Notes under the pieces: model-generated | Databases searched by the model: none | Told to the model about the DNA's origin: nothing | Seen by the model: only the letters and a program-made list of their open reading frames with translations | Program-made: the position numbers and the translations under genes | From: JBEKCP01 sp050014815 | Lineage (GTDB): Bacteria; Planctomycetota; Planctomycetia; Pirellulales; Thermoguttaceae | DNA: 23,428 nucleotides | NCBI GenBank assembly: GCA_050014815.1 | Contig: JBEKCP010000022.1 | Coordinates: forward strand, 1 to 23,428 | Direction of reading: 5' to 3' | Part shown: positions 15,322 to 21,619 of the stretch, piece after piece | How the letters are laid out: the number at the start of each line of letters is the position of its first letter | Numbering within the stretch: the first letter of the stretch is position 1

Positions 15322-17199
15322 ATGGCTGGACGATTATCACCCTTCACACTTTTCGTATTCCGACGCGCCGGGCAAGCCCGGCCGCTAAACACCCTATTGA
15401 AACTCGTCACCGGCGCGATGCTGCTCGCGTCGGCCGTTGCGCTCGGGGCGGATCCGAAGCCGAAACCCGACGCCAAGCCGCCCGTGAGCCTCCCCGTCGA
15501 GGAGCAAGTGCTGGCCGACCAGTTCACCGACCTGGAAAAGGTGCTGGTTCGGATGCGTGACTTGACTCGCGCCAGCGACCCTCGCCGCGCCGTGCTCCTG
15601 GAGAAGGCCCTCAAGGAAAGCGGCCAGCGCCAGATCCATCAAAGCCTGGAGGAGATCATCCAATCGCTCCAGAAGGAGCAGTTCTCCACCGCCCTGGAGG
15701 GCCAGACGAAGGTCAGCCAGGACCTCAACGCGCTGCTGGAGTTGCTCTTGAGCGAGAACCGCGCCAAGCGCATCGAGTCGGAAAAGGCCCGCTATCGAAA
15801 GTATCTCGAACGCATCAACCGGCTCATCCAGGAACAGAAGGATGTCCAGGGCCGTACTGCCGGCGGCGACGACCCCAAGGGCCTCTCCGGCCAGCAGGGC
15901 GGCCTTGCCGACAAGACCGGCGACCTTTCCAAGGATATCCGGAAGAACGAAGAAGGCAAGAGCGACGGCAAAGGCGAAGCCGACCGCTCGCGGCTTAGCA
16001 AGGCCGAAGGCAAAGGCGAGGGCAAAGGCGAGGGCAAAGGCGAAGGCAAAGGCGAAGGCAAAGGCGAAGGCAAAGGCGAAGGCAAAGGCGAAGGCAAAGG
16101 GGAAGGAAAAGGCGAAGGCAAGGGTGAAGGAAAAGGTGAAGGCAAAGGTGAAGGAAAAGGCGAAGGCAAGGGTGAAGGAAAAGGCGAAGGCAAGGGTGAA
16201 GGAAAAGGCGAAGGCAAGGGGGAAGGTAAAGGCGAAGGCAAGGGGGAAGGTAAAGGGGAAGGTAAGGGCGAAGGCAAGGGTGGAGGCAAAGGACAAGGCA
16301 AGGGGCAGGGCAGTGGGCAAGGGCAAGGCCAGGGGCAAGGCGGCGACGACGCGCCGCCCCAGGCCCAGCCTCAGGGCCCGCAGGACGAGAACCCCGTTCG
16401 CAAGCGGCTCGACGCCGCTCGCCAGCGCATGGAGGAGGCCCGGCGGCGGCTCGACGAGGCCAAGCGCACCGGCGCCGTCGAGGAGCAGGAGAAGGCCCTC
16501 CGCGAGCTCCAGCAGGCCAAGGCCCAGCTCGAAGAGATCCTCCGCCAGCTCCGCGAGGAGGAAATCAAGCGGCTCCTGGCCATGCTCCAGGCCCGGTTCC
16601 AGGAAATGCTCCGGCTCGAGCGGTTGGTCTACGAGGGCACGGTCCGGCTCGACAAGGTCCCCGTGCCCGAGCGAAGCCACAACCACGAGATCGAGTCGGG
16701 GCGGCTCAGCAACAAGCAGACGGAGATTGTCGTCGAGGTGGACAAGGCCCTGACGCTGCTCCACGAGGAGGGCAGCGCGGTGGCCCTGCCCGAGGCCGTC
16801 CAGCAGATGCGCGACGACATGCAGCAGGTGGTCCACCGCCTGGCGCAGGGGAAGGTGGAGAGCGTCACGCAGGCCATCGAGCTGGACATCATCGCGGCGT
16901 TGGAGGACATCATCGACGCCTTGAAGAAGGCCCAGAAGGACAAGGACGACAAGAGCAAGCCGCAGCCGCAGCCGCCCGGCCAGCCGCAGGAACCGCCCTT
17001 GATCGAGTTCCTGGCCGAGTTGAAGATGATCCGGGCCTTGCAGATCCGGGTCAATCGCCGGACCGAGCGCTATTCGAAGCTGATCAAGGGGGAGCAGGCC
17101 GACCAGGCCGACCTCCTGGACGCCCTCGAGCGGCTTGCCGAGCAGGAGCAGCGGATCCACCGCGTTACAAGAGACCTCGAACTGGGGAGGAACCAATGA
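15322..17199 (+). CDS. Exported coiled-coil protein with 22 GKGE repeats
   Basis: Protein of 625 aa. Residues 15-24 are encoded by a palindrome arm, and the signal-peptide core follows (about 25-42, TLLKLVTGAMLLASAVALG). Residues about 57-210 are charged, predicted coiled coil. Residues 230-317 are 22 exact GKGE tetrapeptides, followed by a Gly/Gln-rich run (GKGQGKGQGSGQ), probably a flexible spacer. Residues about 350-625 are again long charged helices (LDAARQRMEEARRRLDEAKR) with a Pro/Gln-rich break near 550. No enzyme motif is seen. It likely acts as an extended periplasmic partner of the preceding membrane protein, with which it is tightly linked (2-bp gap). The stop overlaps the next start by 4 bp. 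The GKGE number may vary between strains. Confidence 0.85.
   Translation: MAGRLSPFTLFVFRRAGQARPLNTLLKLVTGAMLLASAVALGADPKPKPDAKPPVSLPVEEQVLADQFTDLEKVLVRMRDLTRASDPRRAVLLEKALKESGQRQIHQSLEEIIQSLQKEQFSTALEGQTKVSQDLNALLELLLSENRAKRIESEKARYRKYLERINRLIQEQKDVQGRTAGGDDPKGLSGQQGGLADKTGDLSKDIRKNEEGKSDGKGEADRSRLSKAEGKGEGKGEGKGEGKGEGKGEGKGEGKGEGKGEGKGEGKGEGKGEGKGEGKGEGKGEGKGEGKGEGKGEGKGEGKGEGKGEGKGEGKGEGKGGGKGQGKGQGSGQGQGQGQGGDDAPPQAQPQGPQDENPVRKRLDAARQRMEEARRRLDEAKRTGAVEEQEKALRELQQAKAQLEEILRQLREEEIKRLLAMLQARFQEMLRLERLVYEGTVRLDKVPVPERSHNHEIESGRLSNKQTEIVVEVDKALTLLHEEGSAVALPEAVQQMRDDMQQVVHRLAQGKVESVTQAIELDIIAALEDIIDALKKAQKDKDDKSKPQPQPPGQPQEPPLIEFLAELKMIRALQIRVNRRTERYSKLIKGEQADQADLLDALERLAEQEQRIHRVTRDLELGRNQ
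15366..15390 (+). repeat. Single arm of the palindromic element, covariant form, inside a CDS
   Basis: This 25-bp stretch equals the right arm of the 81-bp element except for a G-to-C change and the matching C-to-G change across the inner stem: GCCGGGC-AA-GCCCGGC instead of GGCGGGC-AA-GCCCGCC. It keeps the CGCTAAAC end. It is read in a different frame (RRAGQARPLN) from the two full copies. No left arm is recognisable, so it may be a solo or decayed element. Confidence 0.88.
16009..16272 (+). repeat. 12-bp minisatellite, 22 units, encoding (GKGE)22
   Basis: Units of the form GGC-AAA-GGC-GAA vary almost only at third codon positions (GGC/GGT/GGA/GGG, AAA/AAG, GAA/GAG). Larger blocks also recur, showing repeated duplication. 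Perfect conservation of the peptide with silent variation indicates that the amino-acid pattern is maintained. Length polymorphism by slippage is likely. Confidence 0.92.
17184..17190 (+). promoter_or_regulatory. Shine-Dalgarno supporting the 17196 start
   Basis: GGGGAGG lies 5 bp before ATG 17196, which overlaps the previous stop (ATGA). The alternative in-frame ATG at 17427 is preceded only by AT-rich heptamers with no ribosome site. This supports translation through the repeat block. Confidence 0.75.
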
Positions 17200-18461
17200 A
17201 CGGGAAAGATAATTGCAAATTGAGAATTGCAAATTGCAAATTGCAAATTGCACACATCCTCGTTCCCACGGTCCTCCGTGGGAACGCCCTGTCTGCGACG
17301 CTCCGCGTCGCTACCGGCGACGCGGAGCGTCGCGAGAAGCCGGTTCCCACGCGGAGCGTGGGAACCAGGAATCCCCGGCGTGCCTTGTTCAATTTGCAAT
17401 TTGCAATTTGCAATTTGCAATTTGCAATGCTCCTGGCCCTCGCGCCGGCCGTGGCCTTCTCCGCCATCGTCGCGCCCGCCCCGCCCGACGCCATTCCCAA
17501 GGCGCCGGCATGGCAGATGCCGCGGGCCCAGGAGGTGCGGGCCCGGGCCGTCGAGTGGCTCCAGAAGGCCGCCGCGGATGCCCAGGGCCGGGCCAAGGCC
17601 GAGGCGATCTGGACCGGCGTCTCCGACAAGACCGCCGGCATGGATCTGCTCGATCGGCTGTCCGCCACCTTCGCCCTGGCCGACTCCCGGGCTGCCCGGC
17701 TGATCGAGGTTTGCTCCAAGCCGCGTGCCGCGGCCATCCTGCCCAGCCAGGCCTGGTTGACCGACCCCAAGACGCCGCCCTGGGAGGCCGCCAATCTCCG
17801 GCTCCTCTACGGGCGGTGGCTCGTCCAGGGCTTCTGGTTCGACGAGGCGATCGAGCAGTTGGCCGGGCTCAAGCCCGAGGACGTGGTCGCCCCCGCCGAG
17901 TTGCTCTTCTTCCAGAGCGTCGCCTATCACCGGCTGCTGCGGAAGGACGAGGGGCTCAAGGCGCTCGATCAACTGCTTGACGGGGCCGAGGGCAGCCCCC
18001 GGCGCTACGTTGCCGTGGCGATCTTGATGCAGGCCGACCTCAAGGGGCTCGAGCCGGATACGCTCGATCACATCGCCCGGCGGATGGACGACATCGAGCG
18101 GCGATTGGACCTGGGCCGCGCCGGCCCCAAGGTCCGCAAGGTCGAGGACGGCGTGGTCGAGTCGCTCGACAAGCTGATCAAGAAGATTGAAGACCAGCAG
18201 AAGCAACAGCAGTCGCAAGGCGGCGGCGGGGCGCTTCAGTCCCGGAGCCCCGCCCCCAAGAGCGCCCTGTTGGCGGGCCGCGGCCCCGGCGAGGTCGCCC
18301 GGAAGAACATCGGCAACAAGAGCGGCTGGGGCGATCTCCCGCCGAAAGAGCGCGAGGAGGCCCTCCAGCACCTCGGCCGCGAATTCCCCGCCCACTACCG
18401 CGACATCGTCGAGCAATACTTCCGCCGCCTGGCCGCGGAAGAAGGAAGTGAACACAAGTAG
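17196..18461 (+). CDS. Unrecognised exported protein, N-terminus built from repeats
   Basis: Protein of 421 aa from ATG 17196, or 344 aa if ATG 17427 is used. Residues about 6-78 are encoded by a composite palindromic block; the hydrophobic signal core follows (MLLALAPAVAFSAIVAPAP). The mature part is helical: AWQMPRAQEVRARAVEWLQKAA at its start (first part quoted only), a TPR-like middle (LIEVCSK, then LLYGRWLVQGFWFDEAIEQL), then MDDIERRLDLGRAGPK, a Gln/Gly-rich spacer near 332-340, and a C-terminal segment GWGDLPPKEREEALQHLGRE followed by FPAHYRDIVEQYF. I do not recognise a named family; the C-terminal segment looks like a conserved motif worth searching. The operon position suggests a periplasmic partner of the coiled-coil protein upstream. 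Confidence 0.75.
   Translation: MNGKDNCKLRIANCKLQIAHILVPTVLRGNALSATLRVATGDAERREKPVPTRSVGTRNPRRALFNLQFAICNLQFAMLLALAPAVAFSAIVAPAPPDAIPKAPAWQMPRAQEVRARAVEWLQKAAADAQGRAKAEAIWTGVSDKTAGMDLLDRLSATFALADSRAARLIEVCSKPRAAAILPSQAWLTDPKTPPWEAANLRLLYGRWLVQGFWFDEAIEQLAGLKPEDVVAPAELLFFQSVAYHRLLRKDEGLKALDQLLDGAEGSPRRYVAVAILMQADLKGLEPDTLDHIARRMDDIERRLDLGRAGPKVRKVEDGVVESLDKLIKKIEDQQKQQQSQGGGGALQSRSPAPKSALLAGRGPGEVARKNIGNKSGWGDLPPKEREEALQHLGREFPAHYRDIVEQYFRRLAAEEGSEHK
17211..17428 (+). repeat. Composite nested palindromic block inside a CDS
   Basis: The block has five parts. (1) AAATTGC heptamers, 17211-17250. (2) Hairpin with 11-bp stem CGTTCCCACGG/CCGTGGGAACG, 17261-17286. (3) Hairpin with 17-bp perfect arms at 17295-17311 and 17317-17333, each arm itself palindromic. 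(4) Hairpin with 11-bp stem GGTTCCCACGC/GCGTGGGAACC, 17342-17366. (5) Heptamers in inverted orientation, 17390-17428. The outer heptamer arrays contain a perfect 26-bp inverted repeat (17225-17250 with 17390-17415). The whole is translated without a stop. Confidence 0.9.
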
Positions 18462-18467
18462 AATAAC

Positions 18468-19661
18468 ATGTTCCCCCTTGTACTGGTCCTGGCCCTGTCC
18501 GCCGCGCCCACCTTCGAGGTCCAACCGCTGGACGGCCCGCGAGTGGCCGGCCGGCTTGTCGGGCTCGACGACAAGCAGGTGACGCTCGAAACGCCCGCCG
18601 GCCGCGCGTCTCTGGACATCCAGAAGGTCGCCTCGATCGCGGCCGCCCAAAAGCCCGCGCCCCTGGCGGCCAAGGTCTGGATCGACCTGGTCGAGGGCTC
18701 GACGCTTGCGGCCGAAGAGTACACAGTCCATGACGGCGGCGCGCGGATCGCGCTGGCGGGTGGCGACGTGCTGGAGCTGCCGGTCCGTGAAGTCGCCGTC
18801 GTCCGCCTCCAGAACGGTCCCGAGCCGATGGCCGCCCAGTGGGCCCGCATCCTCAACCTGAAGCTCCAAAGCGACGTGCTCGTGGTCGCGAAGGCCGACA
18901 GCACGGACTACCACAAGGGCGTCCTCCACGACGTAACCGAGAAGCAGGTCCGCTTCGAGCTGGACGGCGAGTCGCTGGACGTCAAGCGGAGCAAGGTCTA
19001 CGGACTCATCTACTACCACGCCGCCGGCCAGCCGCCGCACGAGGAAGCCTGCGCCGTCACGGACGCCGGGGGCTCGCGGTGGTCGGCCCGGTCGTTGCGG
19101 TTCTCCGACGACAAGTGGGAGTGGACCACGGCCGGCGGGCGGACCATGCGCCGGGCGGCGGACGCCGTCGTCGCCGTGGACCTGTCGCAGGGAAAGATCA
19201 TCTGCCTGAGCGATCTGAAGCCCGATTCCGCCACGTATACGCCATACTTCGGCATGGAGAAGGAGCTGCCCGCCCGGCTGGAATTCTTCCGCCCGCGGCA
19301 GGACCAGAACATGGAATCGAAGCCGCTCAAGATCGGCGGCAAGACGTACCCCAAGGGGTTATGGCTGCACAGCCGGACCGAGATGGTCTACACGCTGCCG
19401 GGCCGGTTCAGCCGTTTCGAGGCGGTGGCGGGAATCGACGACGAGGTCCGCCCCCGCGGGCACGTCCACCTGCTGATCCGCGGCGACGACAAGGTGCTGG
19501 TCGATACGGCCCTCCGCGGCACGGACAAGGATCAGGATAAGCCCAACCTTATTACGGCCGATCTCTCGGGCGTCCGCCGGCTGGTGATCCTCGCGGATTA
19601 CGGCGACGACCTCGATGTGGCCGGCCATCTCGACCTGGGCAATGCGAGGTTGATCAAGTGA
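18468..19661 (+). CDS. Exported SH3-like / NPCBM domain protein
   Basis: Protein of 397 aa with a short signal peptide (MFPLVLVLALSAAPTFEV). Three short beta-barrel-like repeats follow, at about 25-60, 68-110 and 125-180 (for example VAGRLVGLDDKQVTLETPAG and YHKGVLHDVTEKQVRFELDG). The C-terminal part, about 240-397, fits the NPCBM/NEW2 carbohydrate-binding-like fold: GKTYPKGLWLHSRTEMVYTL, AVAGIDDEVRPRGHV and a final GHLDLGNARLIK. NPCBM domains usually bind glycans or act as beta-sandwich modules in exported proteins and are abundant in planctomycetes. The start is 6 bp after the previous stop with only a weak, distant ribosome site; the stop overlaps the next start (GTGA). It is the only exported gene of the downstream half without repeat DNA at its N-terminus. 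Confidence 0.85.
   Translation: MFPLVLVLALSAAPTFEVQPLDGPRVAGRLVGLDDKQVTLETPAGRASLDIQKVASIAAAQKPAPLAAKVWIDLVEGSTLAAEEYTVHDGGARIALAGGDVLELPVREVAVVRLQNGPEPMAAQWARILNLKLQSDVLVVAKADSTDYHKGVLHDVTEKQVRFELDGESLDVKRSKVYGLIYYHAAGQPPHEEACAVTDAGGSRWSARSLRFSDDKWEWTTAGGRTMRRAADAVVAVDLSQGKIICLSDLKPDSATYTPYFGMEKELPARLEFFRPRQDQNMESKPLKIGGKTYPKGLWLHSRTEMVYTLPGRFSRFEAVAGIDDEVRPRGHVHLLIRGDDKVLVDTALRGTDKDQDKPNLITADLSGVRRLVILADYGDDLDVAGHLDLGNARLIK
19646..19650 (+). promoter_or_regulatory. Shine-Dalgarno supporting GTG 19658
   Basis: GAGGT lies 7 bp before GTG 19658, which overlaps the previous stop as GTGA. The alternative in-frame GTG at 19724 would skip the hairpin element but lacks a ribosome site. Confidence 0.65.
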
Positions 19662-21619
19662 GAATTTCATACGACGCAGAAGACCCCCCCCATGGCAATG
19701 GGGGGGCTTTCAACGAAACTCGTGTGCCACTGCTTCGTAGAAGCAGCGCGGTCCTTTGGGCCGTCCTGTTCTTCTCCTGCCTCTCGCCGGCGCGGGCCGA
19801 TGCCCCGGCCCCGGCCGTCCTGGAGGCCGAGGCCCAGCGGATCGCCGTCATGGCCAAGGTGAAGCCGACGGCGGTGGCCATCTTCGACGCCGCCGGTCAA
19901 GGGGGCGGTTCCGGCGTGCTGATCTCCCCCGACGGGTTCCTCCTGAGCAACTTCCACGTCGCGCGGCCTTGCGGCAACGCCATGAAGTGCGGGACCCCCG
20001 ACGGCCGCGTCTGGGACGCCGTGGTCGTGGGCCTGGACCCCACCGGCGACGTCGCGTTGATCAAGCTCCTGGGCCGCGACGATTTCCCGCACGCCGACCT
20101 CGGCGACAGCGACCAGCTCCGCGCGGGCGACCCGGTCTTCGCCATGGGGAACCCCTTCCTGCTGGCCACCGATTTTCAGCCGACGGTCACCTGGGGCATC
20201 GTCTCCGGCGTACACCGCTACCAGCCGCCCGACGGCACGCTGCTGGAGTACGCCGACTGCATCCAGACCGACGCTTCGATCAATCCGGGCAACTCGGGCG
20301 GCCCGCTGTTCGACGCCCAGGGCCGCCTGGTGGGCATCAACGGCCGGTGCTCGTTCGAGAAGCGGGGCCGCGTCAGCGTCGGCGTCGGCTACGCGATCTC
20401 GATCAACCAGATCAAGAACTTTCTCGGGTCGCTCCACAGCGGCCGCATCGTGGACCATGCCACGCTGGGGGCCCGCGTCGCAACGGAGGACCAGGGCCGC
20501 GTCCTGGTGACCGACGTGCTGGAGCAGTCCGACGCATACCGCCGCGGCCTGCGGGTCGACGACGAGGTCATCGCCTTCGGCGGCCGGCCGATTGCTACAG
20601 CCAACGCCTTCAAGAACGTGCTGGGCACCTTTCCCAAGGGGTGGCGCGTACCGCTGAGTTTCCGCCGCGAGGGCGAGCGCCGCGACGTGCTGGTCCGCCT
20701 GGCCGGCGTCCACGCCCAGGAAGACCTTATCCAGAAGGCCGCGGGCCGGCCGCCGCAGATCATGCCCTTGCCCAAGCCGGCGCCGGACGAGGAGGGCAAG
20801 CCCGAGCCCGAGCGCAAGGACAAGAAGAAAATCGAGTTGAAACCGGCCCCGAAACCCCGCGGGCAGAAGCCCGGCGGGCAGAAGCCCGGCGGGCAGAAGC
20901 CCGGCGGGCCGAAGCCCGGCGGGCCCATGCCACTGAACGTTCACCTTCCCCCGCCACCGATGCCGGAGGCGGTCAAGAGAGTCTTCGAGGAGAAGCACGG
21001 CTACGCCAACTACTACTTCAACAAGATCGAGCAACTCCGCGTATGGAAGGCATGGCAGGCCCGGGGCGACTTCAAGGACCTCGCCGGGAGGTGGACGCTC
21101 CAGGGGCATCTCCAGTCGGGCTCGGCGTACCGGCTGCGGCTCGGGGCCGCGGACGCGGTCTTGGAGGCCCCGGCCGGAGACTTCAAATGGACGCCGGCCG
21201 CGGAGGCCGCCTCGCTTCCGCCGCCCGGCACCGGAGGGCTGCTGCCCGCCTTGCACCTCTGGCGGCGGCTGGCCGTGGAAGGCCCCCAGGCTTTTGGCGA
21301 GGTCTACTACCTCGGCACCGCCCCGTGGCCCGGTCGCGATGGCCTGGCGTTCGGCCGCGACGCCCAAACGGACGTGATCGTCGTCTCCGACCGCGGAGTC
21401 GAGTCCCGGCTCTACTTCGATCCGGTCGAAGGCGATCTCCTGGCCTTGGAGCGGTATCCCGACGAGCACGCCGATCCGTGCGAGCTCTATTTTTCCGAGT
21501 ATCACGAGGTGGACGGCCGCTTCTTGCCCGGACGCATCGAGGTCCGCTACGGAGACGATCGCTACGGCGTACTGAAGCCGAGCGACTACGTCCTGGAAAG
21601 GGCGCCGAGCAAGCCATGA
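19658..21619 (+). CDS. S1C (DegP-like) serine protease with PDZ and extra C-terminal domain
   Basis: Protein of 653 aa from GTG 19658; GTG 19724 is an alternative that would remove 22 residues. The signal peptide is RRSSAVLWAVLFFSCLSPARA (first residues near 27). Trypsin-like domain about 55-265 with catalytic His100 (LLSNFHV), Asp131 (GDVALIK) and Ser213 (GNSGGPL), so it is predicted active. One PDZ domain lies at about 272-350. A Lys/Pro/Gly linker with GQKPG repeats (402-421) leads to a C-terminal beta-rich domain (about 435-653) with RLYFDPVEGDLLALERYPDE and FSEYHEVDGRFLPGRIEVRY, reminiscent of LolA-type lipoprotein-binding folds (inference from pattern only). It probably acts in periplasmic protein quality control. 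The stop overlaps the start of a protease-dead homologue. Confidence 0.9.
   Translation: MRISYDAEDPPHGNGGAFNETRVPLLRRSSAVLWAVLFFSCLSPARADAPAPAVLEAEAQRIAVMAKVKPTAVAIFDAAGQGGGSGVLISPDGFLLSNFHVARPCGNAMKCGTPDGRVWDAVVVGLDPTGDVALIKLLGRDDFPHADLGDSDQLRAGDPVFAMGNPFLLATDFQPTVTWGIVSGVHRYQPPDGTLLEYADCIQTDASINPGNSGGPLFDAQGRLVGINGRCSFEKRGRVSVGVGYAISINQIKNFLGSLHSGRIVDHATLGARVATEDQGRVLVTDVLEQSDAYRRGLRVDDEVIAFGGRPIATANAFKNVLGTFPKGWRVPLSFRREGERRDVLVRLAGVHAQEDLIQKAAGRPPQIMPLPKPAPDEEGKPEPERKDKKKIELKPAPKPRGQKPGGQKPGGQKPGGPKPGGPMPLNVHLPPPPMPEAVKRVFEEKHGYANYYFNKIEQLRVWKAWQARGDFKDLAGRWTLQGHLQSGSAYRLRLGAADAVLEAPAGDFKWTPAAEAASLPPPGTGGLLPALHLWRRLAVEGPQAFGEVYYLGTAPWPGRDGLAFGRDAQTDVIVVSDRGVESRLYFDPVEGDLLALERYPDEHADPCELYFSEYHEVDGRFLPGRIEVRYGDDRYGVLKPSDYVLERAPSKP
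19684..19706 (+). repeat. CCCC...GGGG hairpin, copy c (inverted, at CDS start)
   Basis: A run of eight C, then ATGGCAAT, then seven G: a 9-bp stem CCCCCCCAT/ATGGGGGGG with loop GGCA. It is followed by CTTT. Read on the - strand it has the AAAG-CCCC flank and TGCC loop of copies a and b. It is translated as DPPHGNGGAF just before the signal peptide of the protease. Confidence 0.82.
19730..19746 (+). repeat. Short hairpin CTGCTTC-GTA-GAAGCAG
   Basis: A 7-bp perfect stem with a 3-nt loop lies between copy c and the signal-peptide core. It is translated as part of LLRRSSA. It supplies the two arginines of the signal-peptide n-region. It could be a truncated second palindrome, but on its own a 7-bp stem may be chance. 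Confidence 0.5.
20861..20920 (+). repeat. 15-bp tandem repeat encoding GQKPG
   Basis: Four units of 15 bp (GGGCAGAAGCCCGGC, the fourth with one change to GGGCCG) encode GQKPG three times and GPKPG once. They form the hinge between the PDZ and the C-terminal domain of the protease. The near-identity indicates recent expansion. Confidence 0.9.

Noticed and set aside
15792..16301. Antisense frame with PLPS repeats and a + strand frame with KAKA repeats over the GKGE region
   Set aside because: Both are by-products of the 12-bp repeat; only the GKGE frame is embedded in a long coiled-coil protein with start, signal peptide and ribosome site.
17427..18461. ATG 17427 as start of the 17196 gene
   Set aside because: It gives a plausible short hydrophobic leader but has no ribosome site and no charged n-region; ATG 17196 has a strong site and overlaps the previous stop. 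Kept only as an alternative.
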